Positions 1-12,800 of a stretch of DNA of 64,000 nucleotides are shown piece by piece. Numbering within the stretch: the stretch's first letter is position 1; every line of letters starts with the position of its first letter. Both the position numbers and the translations under genes were made by a program. The notes under the pieces were generated by a model. It ran no database searches. It was not told where the DNA came from and saw nothing but the letters and a program-made list of their open reading frames with translations. This stretch comes from Cristatella mucedo (lineage: Eukaryota > Bryozoa > Phylactolaemata > Cristatellidae): assembly GCA_009760855.2 (NCBI GenBank), contig WPIO01000014.1:467501-531500 (forward strand), in the 5' to 3' direction.

Positions 1-118
1 TCTCTAGTACGAACCGTCAGGTCACCTCGGCGGCTGAATGTTGCCGTGGTGACAAGCTGCACGTGCTCCAGGTAACGAACGCAGCTATCGGCCGGCATAT
101 TCAAAGGCACAGCCCCAC
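1..118 (-). CDS. furin-like: convertase exon 10 (partial): P domain
   Basis: On the minus strand this segment reads from residue 504: [20 protein letters not shown], then [14 protein letters not shown], to the window edge. VRYLEHVQ and SRRGDL are hallmarks of the convertase P domain (LEHVQ...RRGDL in furin and PC5). The RGD triplet is conserved. The start at 118 is an inferred acceptor (AAGGGCAG) that joins in phase to exon 9. It has a poor pyrimidine tract, so the true start may be a few codons away. The exon continues outside the window. Confidence 0.87.
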
Positions 119-3100
119 CTGCCCTTCGCCGTGGGCAGGCAGGCACATGCACCGTCCCGGAGAAGCCTCGGCCATTGAGTTTCCTAGCAACGTGACAAGA
201 AGGATATTGAAACAGCATTTGCCCTGAACAAACCCGAAAACGCCTGAGCCGCAAAGATTAACAACAGAGCGATGCAGCAGGGCAGCTGAGGCAGCACAGA
301 AGTTTGAGCAGCCAGCTAGGGCCAATGGGGGGGGGGGAGGTGGGGGAGTGACGGCTGGCCAAGCAGACAGCTCGGTAAAAAGAAAGGTCAGCTGATTTAA
401 CGGCCTCATTTATATAGCGGCTGAAGAGCCTTTAAGATTATCACACTGCTTGCACGGGCAATAAAGAATTGAACCCGTCAGGACTTGAACCTACGACCTG
501 TGTCGCGAGTTGCAAGCGCCGTAACCCTGGGCTAAGATCCGGGATTAAGCTGCCTTCCTTCTGTGCTAGCTGCTGGTGCACGAGATTTGCAGTGCAACAG
601 TTACGCAAGGCATGCCAAGTCAAAGCAAATAATATCAACGTGAGAGTCAACACAATTCGCAGCGCTCCCCGGGAATGAGTCAAAGTGCAGCATGCGGCCC
701 CTCGTCTGCTTCGATACAGTCAGGCATATCTTGGGGGTGGGTTGAGGGACACAGAGGGAATAGAGAGGGAAATAGAGCTCACAGAGGAAGGATCGGAAAG
801 CACAACAAAAAACGCGACTATCCTAGCCCTACGGTAGGTCCATTGCACTGACACGGCTGGCAGGCGAGCATGACACTACTTTGGTGCAGCCGGGCATCTT
901 CGACTAATTGCAGAACAGCCAGGCTCATTCATTTGTACAGTACGCCACATGACTCAGCAGCACAATGCATTATTACGCTCAGCTTTGTGTCACCAATCTG
1001 CAACCCAAGCTGCACGAGCACAGGCAGAGCAGTGCGACATGATTCGACCCCAATGAATACTGACACGTCCGGGCTTTGGACTGGTAGCTCCTGGACATAG
1101 CGAGCTGGAACCGTCGTCCAGTTAGCAGCCAGCTTCACTGCAGCAAAGGCATCGACAAGACCATATCCGTACAGATGGCTTACTGAAATCAAGAGAGATA
1201 CTATGTAGCAATACTTAGAGAATTGAGCAGGCAACAGCTAACAGCAACGCTGAACAATACCAACTGAACGGGAGTTGCATTTGGAGGCACAACACGATGG
1301 TAGAGACACTTCATGTTTCACATCTGGCTGGGGCATGGTGCAAGTAGCCTCCAGGGCAGCCCAGTCCATAAGAAGGTAAGAGTGTTAACTTCGACTCAGG
1401 TTCGAAACACGAAAGTGGCATAATAATAATAATAATTCACTTGATAAAGCGCCCTCAGAGAACTTAATCTCTCTCTAGGCGCTTTACATTTGCTGTAAAG
1501 TGAACCCTTCCCTCTCCAGCATCAAGTTCCGGGCCATGCACGGGCAAAGAGACAGAACCGTATTTGCAAATGGTGCAGTATAAATCTGGTGCTAATGCAT
1601 GGTAATATGCAAAACTGATAGCATTCAATGCACTCACGCATACAGCATCCCACGACGTATGCAAGATCCTACATAGGCTAACAGACACACACCGATTCAC
1701 ATGTTGATGACCTAATATTTGAAAGCATTCACATTCTCGTGACGGCAGTGGTAGGAGAAGCTATCAGAATTTTTGATATAGTGAATGAGCTCTGCTATCT
1801 CTGGCAGCTGTCACCTGCACCACTAATAATCAGGCTCATGCACGTACTCCTTTCAGTTGACAATCGAAGCTAATAAGACCAGGTCTAGCAGTCACAGGCT
1901 GGTTGTGACTGACAAAATGGTGACAAAAGCAGGCACTAGCTTGGGAGATCAAGCTGATAGCAAGCAGTGCACTGCTGCCAGTACCAGCTGATCCGGCTGG
2001 ACCGAAGCACAATAACGATTTAAAAGGAGGTAGCACGAGCAACCACTACTGAATATTTCGCAAGCAGTATGAACAGTGGACAACCAACCCGATGCCACAT
2101 AGTTGTCTACATGGCTGAGAACCGGCACACGTCCAGAGAGGATTGCAAGGAAGGCAGCTTAGCAACAAGGCACACCCACCAACGAACATATCGGCACTCT
2201 TGTAGTGTCACACGACCACACTGGAAAAATAAGTACATGTACATTACACAATACTACGCTACATGGCAGTGTTTGATGCATCCAGCTAGCACCAACAACA
2301 CATAAATAAAACTTCAGTTGTAGCAGAAACAAAAGTGCCGGCTAGTCTCTGCAAATTGTAGGCCACCAATCAAATACCATTTGCACACGAGGCCACAAAA
2401 GGTACATTACATAGCGGTGGCTACTTCGGGCTACTACTAAGTTAATTTTGTCTAGTATCAGGTAACTATTAGTTTATAAAGTTAGTGCATTGCTTAAGAA
2501 AAATGTTGGATTTGGTCACGGAGTAAAATGTAAATTGCCACATCAACACTGCCATTACCCCGATGTAGCACAACCCATGTCAGGGAAGCCACTGTCTCAG
2601 CTAAGGCAGCCGACATAAATCGTCAGCATGCAACGCTAGCTATCACGTGAGAGATAAACCAGCTGTACGTAACCCAATTTCCCTAGGGAGTTTCTGCTTT
2701 TGCTAAACAGAGACCAGCATAGAGTGCAGACTCGTCTCATTAAAAGCATTCTCTTCACGATGCATTTGTATTGGCTAGTAGTTATGGGTGAAGCACAAAT
2801 TAATCGGCTTTCGCCTATTCATGACATCCCTACTGAGGTGGCAGCAATCTGTGGCCTAATTATGTGAGCGTTTACGATCAGCATTCAGGCCAACCTACGG
2901 GGACGGCAGTACTGCTAATGCTACTGCCCCCTTTTTTAATATTAACATTTCCATAGTAATGATCTTAAGGTACTTGCCATCACTGTTCCCATAGCATGAT
3001 GGTTGGTGTCACTACTTTATGACTAACTAAACAGGCAACGCAAAGAGCATAATCCTTAGAAGATGCCAAGCCCTTTGCAGAAAAATTAAAGGATGCATCC

Positions 3101-6100
3101 TTAGCAGACCAATATCAACCGAAAAAACGAACAAATACCCCAAAAAGCTTGGTGGATAGATAGGTACCGTAGCATGTATAGACTTAGCAAAAACTTCCAA
3201 TCGTCTTTAGCACTGAAAGTATGAGCCTATTGAAGCATTATATTAAACGTATTTGTATTCTCTTGACATCGGCATCGAAGTCAGGCCCTCTGCTTGCCGA
3301 GGGTGGCCATTGCAGAGGGCAGAAGCCACCGAGTCAAACTGATGGGCAGCTGTAAGCTTGCTGCACGGCAGTAGTAAGGAAATGTGAACACATATAGTTC
3401 ACACAGCATTGCACATACTGTGGGTAACCTGAAAGCCCATAAAAAAACACATTTAAGAGGCATAGGTCATGGATATTTCATTTGGTCGCCGTCTTGGTGA
3501 GGTCAACTAAAGTACTCGTGGCATCATTATGCTTTACGTGTGGTCTAACTATGCCGGTCAATGTCAACGACAAGCCAATGAATGAATGCTCACATATTGA
3601 AATTCAAAAGGAGGAGGCTTGGACAACTAGTGATGCACTTCTCATCGGCACAGCGTTGACATTCGTGCTCTCACCTTGCCGTCCGACTCCATTGGTTTGC
3701 CAATGGCCATCTTCAAGAGGTTTAGGATTTGACGTCATCAGCATAATATACTGAACATCCCTCCACGTCAGATTAGGGCTACATGATAAAGAGAGTCATC
3801 AAGAGTCAAGCACACACTAGTGGCACGTATCGGGCCTTCAGCCAACGATGCACAAGGGAGCACAAGCTTGCACTTATTTATCGAGCGGATATGTCTTTAA
3901 AGATACTTATACATACGAGTGTAAATTGACTAGCGGCAGCTATATTTTTGTCGAGCTCCAAACTTGGCGCAAAAATCAAGGTAGGCATGCTCAACCGAAC
4001 ATGCAAACGGCAAAGGAGAGTAACTTTTCAATGTTATGGTAACTCAAACCAAAGTGAACAGGCACTTCGTGACATCTATACATGAACAATCCAGTAAAAA
4101 TGAGAGTATTTAGCCCTAAAAAGTGCCCGGATTCAGACATAATATAAGAATAGAGCAAGATTTTGGATCAAAAACTGCCTTAGGGCTGGTGCAAAAGTGG
4201 GTGGAAATCTCGAAACATGAAGTCCTCGACATTGGCAAGGTTTTGAGACTAGTGTAACTTTCAGGCAACTGAATGCAGTACCTCTAGTGTCACATCTAAA
4301 ACATTAGCGTAAACGAACTGAAGAGGTTCCTCATTTTTCATTCGGTATGCATTTTCTGCCTTCTTAAATACAATGGATAAGGTTTAGGGTTTATGCTGCT
4401 TTATAGGTCTATACAGACACACACATGCACATAAACAAACATCAGATATTGAAAAACCATGCTTGACGTTTAGCAGTATTTATATAGGCAATGGCCGTAC
4501 TGTAAGGAGGTTACTACCTGCAGGAGTAAAGTAAAAGTGAAAGTCAGCTGATCTAGTAGCCTCAGCTACAGTAGGAGGAAATCCTTAGCAGCTATCACTC
4601 TTGCTGGCAATGAGCTATGAAGAATTGTCTGCTGCACGACTGGATTTCCCGACTTGGGCATGAAATGCAAGCAACTCACCCCTAGGCTAAGACATCGAAG
4701 TAGTGTGACATGCATTCTCTTTGTTCCACTTCATCTATGGGCTTTGTCGGTCGGCTTCCTTCCAGTCCCCTCCAACCTACTGAATCGACTATTCCCTTGC
4801 AAAACATATGTAAGCAAGGCACCAGCCAATCCGCTTTCCGATCTCTTTGCCAGACGCATGTAAAAATTGTTATTTTCTGGCAGCGAGAAATGCCGTAATG
4901 GTCACGGCTAAATTTAAGCAAAACTAGCTTAAATTTAAGCAAAGCCAACTTATTCTGAATAAAGGTGAGCACCGATTTATCAGTCTCCTGTGACCTCTAA
5001 CGCAAGTGCCAAATAAGGATACCAGCAACTCAGCCTTTGCAGACCACTGCAAGTCGTTGCAAACAAAAAGGATGGATATCGTCACATTGTTGATGGGTAT
5101 GAGAAATATAAGGACAACACACATAACTCTGCTGCTCTCAGCTGCCCTCTCCAAGTTGTCAGTATTTCAGTGTTTCCAATTTTGATTTCAAGTATATATT
5201 TAAATTGCAGTAATGTATCCTGCTTTGGACTAACAAATCCATCTTTCGAAGGTGTGAGGCAAGTTGACTAACTTGGCCGTCAATTTCTTGGTAAACACCT
5301 ACTACTTTTAGTAGCACGATAGCGTATCTTAGCGTGGCTAGTGCATGGCAGCAACCTGAATAGCGACAGTGAGTTAGGCTTACTTGGCTTCGAGCGCCAG
5401 GGCCACGACGGCAGCAGCAAGAGGAGCTGACGCTGATGTGCCGGTGTGACGCTTCGTACACTGCCCGTTGAGATCGGTGGTGACGATCTGGCGTTGGCCA
5501 CCATAGTTGCTGCCACTACTGTAAGTCGTACTGATCGTCGATGCACATTCTTCTAGGTACCACGGCCGCGTGTTCATTTCGCTGGTACTGCTCACTGACA
5601 ATGTGTAGATGCTGTTAGTGTAGCCGTCACAAGCACACGAATCACCTGACAGGCCTCCGTTGCCAGATGCCCACACGAAAATCGAGCCTTTGCCTCCACG
5701 TCCCTGAACAGAACAGCAGTTCTGCCACTGTGCAACATCCTTCTCTTACAAAGTGCAATGCAGCACAATCACTGGGCCACAATGACATATAAGTGGCTCC
5801 ATGTGAGACTAGATATAGTCATCAAGAGAACTGAGTCACGGTAGCAGCATCGGCATGAGCTCGGCCAGCTGGCGCCAGCTTGCAAATTGCTCGGCCAAAC
5901 ACTATGCTCAGCAGCAGCTAAGCTGTGCTACATTCTCTTCAACGAAAATTAAAGAAATCATTTCGAGATTGTAGCTAGCCAGCTTTACGACATCAGCCCA
6001 TCATCTGCAGCTCAGAAGTTAATATAAACACTTGCCGATTTCCGCGTATTAATAACGTACAGTACACAAAATCGATACTTCTGATGAGAAGATCAGTGAG

Positions 6101-6577
6101 AAAACGTTAACCCAGAGACATTGAACCCAAACCATTGCACACGAGTCGTTAATTAATGCGTGCAGCTATTTCCCTTCACTAAGTGTCTTCCTAAGTGTCT
6201 TGTCGCAAACACTGTTAAAAGAATGTAAGAAGGGTCATTGGGAAGAAATGAGCCAGCAGCATGTCACAAGTCGAACAGTGTTACATATTGATACATCCGT
6301 GGTGCTTGGATTGACGGACAGGTCACACATGCAGCACCACTAGAACACGTCCTCTACACTCGGCCAATGAGCTAAGCACAATCAGCCTAGCTACCACGTG
6401 TCTTTTCTTTTCCACATTATCTTCAGAGTTAAAGGAGGAAATAGAGAGAGTAAGGTCAAGTAGCGCCATGTAGCCACATAGGGTAATAACAATCCGGATA
6501 GAACCGGGGGCCTTCTTCTCCGTGCAAACCCTCCACATGTACAGGCGTGCGCATTTTATTAGCAGCACACAACGACA

Positions 6578-6637
<60 letters not shown>

Positions 6638-6724
6638 CAAGTGGCTTCACACCAGAACACACACACACACACACACACACCACACATGCACGCACACACA
6701 CACCTACAAGTGGCTTCACACCAG

Positions 6725-6823
<99 letters not shown>

Positions 6824-9800
6824 ATATTCACATACATATGCACACCCATAGTCAGGTGCAAATCAGAATAGACAGGAAAAGCAGGCGGCATGCATTGCTT
6901 GCCCACCTCTTCGACGCCATTAATGAAAGCCTCCTTAGCGAGAGGTCCTGGACCGTCGACGGTACGGCCGTTGTCGTCAGGTCCCCAGCTGGCCGAGTAC
7001 ACGTCGATGTGCTGCGCATTGAATCGCAGTGACTGTGCTTCCACAGCGTCCGTGACATCGCCGTCGAGCATGCGAACACCTGCAAAGGCAGGCAGGCAGG
7101 CAGTAAGAAGCTAGGCGCTGCCAATGATGCACGACATGCACTGCAGCGACAAGCAGCTGCAGTGCGTACCTCCAATCTTCGAACCAAAAGCCACCCCGAC
7201 TGAGCAGATGCCGTTATTTGCCACGGCAGACACCTCCCCGGCACAGCGAGTGCCGTGTCGGTTTTCATTCGTGTCGTCATATCTGGGCGTCGGATCTCCG
7301 TCCGTGCGCCCGTGAGTGCTGTTGTTGATGTCCGTGCTTGCGTCTGGATCCTGCCCCAAAAAGACAGTGAGGTCAATGCCACATCGAGCTCAATAATATA
7401 ACGAGTTGCGTGAACACAATGAACACACGCCAATAGCTCCGAGCAACGCTGCACCAAGCAACCGATTAAATATGACATGGGTGAGCGTGCAGGTGAGGAA
7501 GGCACACCATAGCGTTTGCATACCAAGAGCTGCAGGCAGACAAGCATCCTAGCATCTGTCCGGCCTAATGACAGGCAGGAATGTGAGAATAACTGCTCAT
7601 AAAATTGTCCCAACACTTCTAAGAGTGCAGCAGTTGGCCACGTGCAAGAAGAGCAAATGAAGCAGGGCTACCGCCTAGCCCAATCAGCAGACCAGAGGCA
7701 GTGTCCACAGGTAAGCCATTCACTAGCAAGCCATTGCAGACATCCACAGCAGTTCATTTGCTCGGTAGATCACACTGAGCTCTGCCAAGCAGCCTCATTA
7801 CTTGCTAGTAGACCAAGCATGTAAAATCACGATTTAAAGACATCGGTACACAAACAAGAGGGGTAAATGCTTGCACATGCAAAGAATTTGTAGCATGCTA
7901 TTTGCATCACTGCTGGTGAGAGGGCAGTGGAAGGTGTGCATATCTCCATCTGTCACTCTGCAATGCCACCGAGATTAAGCAGGTGTTACGCTAGCGTTTT
8001 TCTCAGCGTACTCAAGAGCCTCCTCAGCAGCTGTCGGTGCATACATAAAATAAGGTCTGCGTGAGTGCAACCTCACGACTTGCCACAAACAGGTTGCATG
8101 AAAACCCAAATTTATAGGTAGTGGATATGCTGCCTCCTGTGGCACACCTAGCTTGTTTGAAGACAAGTTTTGGATACTCCAGCGGGCGGCCACATGCGAT
8201 GTCCAGTCATGCAACTCGGTGTACAATGTGTGACCAGCTCCAGAGCCGACTGGTCGGTAAGGGAACTTTGCGGCAATATTCAGTAAGCCACACACGAACA
8301 TAGATAAGGTATTTGATAACCGGCCAAATCGACTCAAGCAGTTCGTCGATCGACCTATCCTATTAATGTGAATTACTGTAAATTTGAATAAGCTCGTAAG
8401 AGAGGGACACCAAAGTAGTCTGACACACGACTTGAGCACACTGGCTGAATTTCCGCATGCATAGTCAGAGGATGCACGAGGAGTATGGTGATCGATAAAT
8501 AGCAGACAGGACATAAGGAGGCTAAAGAACCTTGGTTGACCACCATTAATTGCCTGATCATCTGCCCGGCTTAAAGCAATCAGCCAGATTTACAATTCAC
8601 ACAAATAGGATGACACGATATCGAAGTCTTTCAGCACTCATTAATCCAAACACTCACAGATGGTCAATGCCAGAACTCTCGGGCAATCTTGTCGAATTAA
8701 TACAAACATACTCACACAGCACGTGTGAAGTGCCTAGAAGGAGACTTAGTCCCATGGGCACTACACAAATGTATTATTATTATTATTATTATTATTGTTG
8801 CTGTTGTTATTATCACTCAATACCCACAGTGGTTTGATGGGCACTATAGAGATGACAGTACAGCTGCTTGTCGTGATCATATGATTGCAGCGTACATGGC
8901 CTAAGCAGTGCACGAACAATCACAATCACTTATAATTTTGCCAATATCAACAGGATATATGTGGGCAATCACAATATCCCCCACAATGAGGCATGACAGC
9001 TATTCCATACTGCACTCCAACCATTCTGTTTTGCTTTGCCGTTATATGGTTTAGTAAGCCCGAATGAGAGTCTGAAAGAGAAGAAGATTCGCAGGTGCGA
9101 AAGAAACCAAGTGAGTGAAGATACATACTCACGAGTAATCCTACTACCACTAGCATGCTGACTTACTAAGCCTCAAAAACTTAAAAGGACGCCTGCTTTA
9201 GAAGCACTCTGGATGTGAAAATAGGCTGAGCACGTCAGGCGGCTGCAGCTGGAGTAAATGCCAAGTATTGATTATGCACGAATGTCACTAAAATCCTGCC
9301 AATAAGCCTCTATGCAGCATAGCGACAATTAGAAACGGCACCTCCAAACCATGGCACATCACATGGAGCTCATGCACAACACCAAAATGCTTCGATAAGG
9401 AGGACCATCAATGGAGCACTATAAGTTGCCACAGACAAGTATAGACAGCTGTGCCATTAATCTGCAAAGTTGAAAGCAATTGCAGGATATCAAAGAAGCC
9501 AAATCGGCAGGCCAATATTCCCAACGATGCAGAATCACAGCTCGATCTCCTTGGCAACGCCACACGTTTTACTGCTCACGTAATTCGCCCTGAGATCTGG
9601 GTGCTTCCACTCAAGACCATCATCAAGTATAGACACGACAGCACCTTTTCCAGAATATCCTTGCTCCCAAGCCGCATGCACGCGTAGGTCGTATCCACCA
9701 GTAGCACCCTCATTCTGCATGAAGATCAAAGTACAAAAGCACTTAAAAAAGTCCCAAGTACAAGCGAAACAAGCCGATGGACGTGACACTTACAGCATTA

Positions 9801-12800
9801 CCATGCACATAAAGAAGCATCTTGCTCAATTCTATTAGAGCTTGGTGATGAGAACACTAGCAAATAGTAATCCAAACTTAAATGCAATAGCAGCAGCTGG
9901 CAGCATCAAAATAAGATGCCAGCTGCATACAACATCAACACAGTTTATCACCAAGGGTACAGATGGGGCAAGTCAATAGCCCTGGTCACCACCAGCAGTC
10001 AGCAGGCTAGTGGGGATGTGGCTGGTACCAACAGGAGCTGCAGTAGCCCATGAGGGTCTCAAGACCAACAAGCGACTATGGCTTACTAGAAACCTCTCAC
10101 TGATGGTAGATCGAGATAACGTCGAGAAGAACAATTTATTTTCCAAGGCTAAACAACCTGCGCGCATCTGAAATCTTGCTCATTGCGAAGTGACAACTCG
10201 GAGCATATGTAAAGCACTGCAGTTTTGGCACGAGCTGCATGTCTAGAGGCCGAACCAAGGAGGATACTGACCAGGTACCAAGCTTCAGGTAAGCTCGGGT
10301 CGTTGAAGTGCAGGTCTCGCTTCACCCTTCTCTTGGCAACCTGCTGCTCGGCCCAGAGCACCTACAAACAAAAATATTAGGGACAATTGTAAAATCATCG
10401 CCTAAACGAACTGAAGGCATGAACTTGCCGTGGCGCACACCAGAGAAAGAGGAAATCCCACTCAATGAAATTCAAAAATTAGACCCTAAACTTTAACAGC
10501 TGCTAGGCATGTACCGAATATTACATTATTTGCAACAAGCAGCTACTGAAGCACGAATTACACGCAACCTCATATCAAAATCTAACAGCAAGGGTAATCT
10601 ACTGGTGCCACAGCGATCCACACACATTTTCATTTCCTTTGTTTTAAGCAATCTGCAGTAAGATGCAAGATCAACTGCACAGGCAGCATTAATGCTCCAG
10701 TGCCTTATCACGAAACACACTTTCCTGTTGCCTTAAAGACTACAGCTATTGCTAGCCATTCTCCTGCCCTTCATTGGCTGCATCACCCACTTGGACTTCC
10801 CAGTGGTAATGATAATAATAATAATAATAATGCGTTTGATATAACGATTTCAGAGAACTCAATCTCTTTCTAGGCACTTTACATTTGCTATAACGGAAGT
10901 GCGAATGAATGGTTAGTGGTAGCATACTCAATTAACAACATGAATAACATGGTTAGGGGTGACATGCACAGGGTCAGCATGCAAGTTCGGTTAGTGGTAG
11001 CATACACAGTATCAGCATGCATAAGCAAATAAGGGACGAATCACAGGGACCCACGAAATGCTGTTATACACAGGTGCGTTTTTAGTTTCTTTTTACATGT
11101 GGATAAGTCAGAAGATGGTAGAGACTAAGCAATGAGTACACTAGCCCAGTACCCCTAGCCAACAGAATGAATGGCCTCTGGGTGGATTGTATAAAACCTT
11201 CTTTCTACACAATCAACGAGGAGGCATGTATTGCATCGTCAGACCACAGGTGCCATCTAGGCCTGTAACCCTAAATAAAGATGCTAGGTCTATGCAATTA
11301 ATACAGAACAACAGTTTTTGGTACACCAACTACACAAACCCTGAAGAGGAAGTCTCAGTGCTATCGATTAGTGGTCGTAAATGAGCAGTGACGACACACT
11401 AGGTAAGGCGATTTCTTTCACGACCTCGGTCCCGAGGTCGTAGGTTCGATTCCTGCAGTGTGCGATTCTTTATCACCACTGGTGATGGTGATAGCCGTAA
11501 AGGCTCTCCTGTCGCTATACAAAAAAGAGGCTGTTTAATCAGGTAGGATTTATTTTATTTAAATGGAGGACCAGGCAAGGGTCCAATGTGAGTAGGGAAA
11601 TGGTCCCACAAACGAGCAAAGAAAACTTATAGAGAGCTCAGTGAGAGAGAAGACACGGAACGACAGATTGGCAAGCTTTCCTCTCAAGATTCCTCAAAGA
11701 TCAGTGGCTAGTTATGCTAACCTTTCTTGAAGTAAAGCGAAAATATGTTTGCTTTCTCATATTGTATTTTCATGGCACTATCAAGCTCAAAAAATTTCCA
11801 ACAGACATGATTCCTCCTGAGGCTAACACTTCCACCAGCTGTCAGATGAAGACAAAAACCATGCCTGCATTAGCCAAGTGCATTCAGCAGATTAGCACTA
11901 ATCACGGTGCTTATGCAATCTATCATAAGTTCATGCCTGCCATAATTTGGTACCCAATATAACATTCGAAGGGCACGACAGTATGCCTTGCCAAAATGAA
12001 GTAGCTACCTGCTGGTGATGACAAGTGAGGAGTTACAGCAAATCTCAGTGATTTTAATTCAATGACGGGTGCTGATCAAGGTCTACCTAGAAAGTAGCCG
12101 TTCACATTTTCTCTCAAGTAGGTAGCAATACTCTTCAGGAATCATGTCTGAGCCCACTGCCATTAGCCAAAAGGTAAGCTACTCTCACGTGCTGCTACAT
12201 AAATAGGACGGTTAAATCAGCTGCCTCTTAAAACTTTTTAGATGGTAAGACAAGGCCGAATGTCCTCGAAATATCTGGTGGGCTATCATAAGCATTATTC
12301 GTTCAGCAGCATGTTTCATCAAAGCTCACGCACATATTAGACTAGAGTCATAGTACAATACAGTGGATTGCTCATAACAGCAGCTTCTGCAGTGATGAGC
12401 AGGTTTTCGTATTCTGTCTAATCTAGCAACACGTGTTTATTGGATTTAAAATGGCTAAAGATTAAATAGTTTAACGCTCTCGAAGTGCAAGGAAATAATG
12501 GCTGAGATAAAAATCATGGAATGCAAGTGTTAAATGCCACACAAAAAGGGATCAAACTTAGATTGTGAATCGTGCAGCACACATGCGGCAAGATCCCCAA
12601 CTTGAGAGACTAGACTCACACCATTCAATGCTCTGTAAAGAAGCACTGTTCATATAAAGCTCAATCTTTTGGCAGGGCTATTCCCCTAACAGTCACTCTG
12701 CCCTATGATCAGGATAAGTAAACTAAGTTGCTCCACAAGCAGTAGGAAGGAGCACACTAACAAGACATCTGTATAGCACCCTAAGAGGACTAAATCTCTT

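Noticed and set aside
929-993. Continuation of convertase exon 9 to the stop at 929
   Set aside because: The frame loses P-domain motifs after the G/GTGACA donor, while LEHVQ and RRGDL appear in frame at 1-118.
3281-3463. Minus-strand frame inside the convertase intron as an exon
   Set aside because: It has no family similarity, and exons 8 and 9 join in phase without it.
6322-7032. Long His/Thr-, Cys/Val- or Arg/Glu-rich open frames over CA, TG, TA and GA arrays (also near 15,030-15,390, 43,000-43,460 and 50,170-50,820)
   Set aside because: They are simple-repeat translations in several frames and on both strands, not genes.
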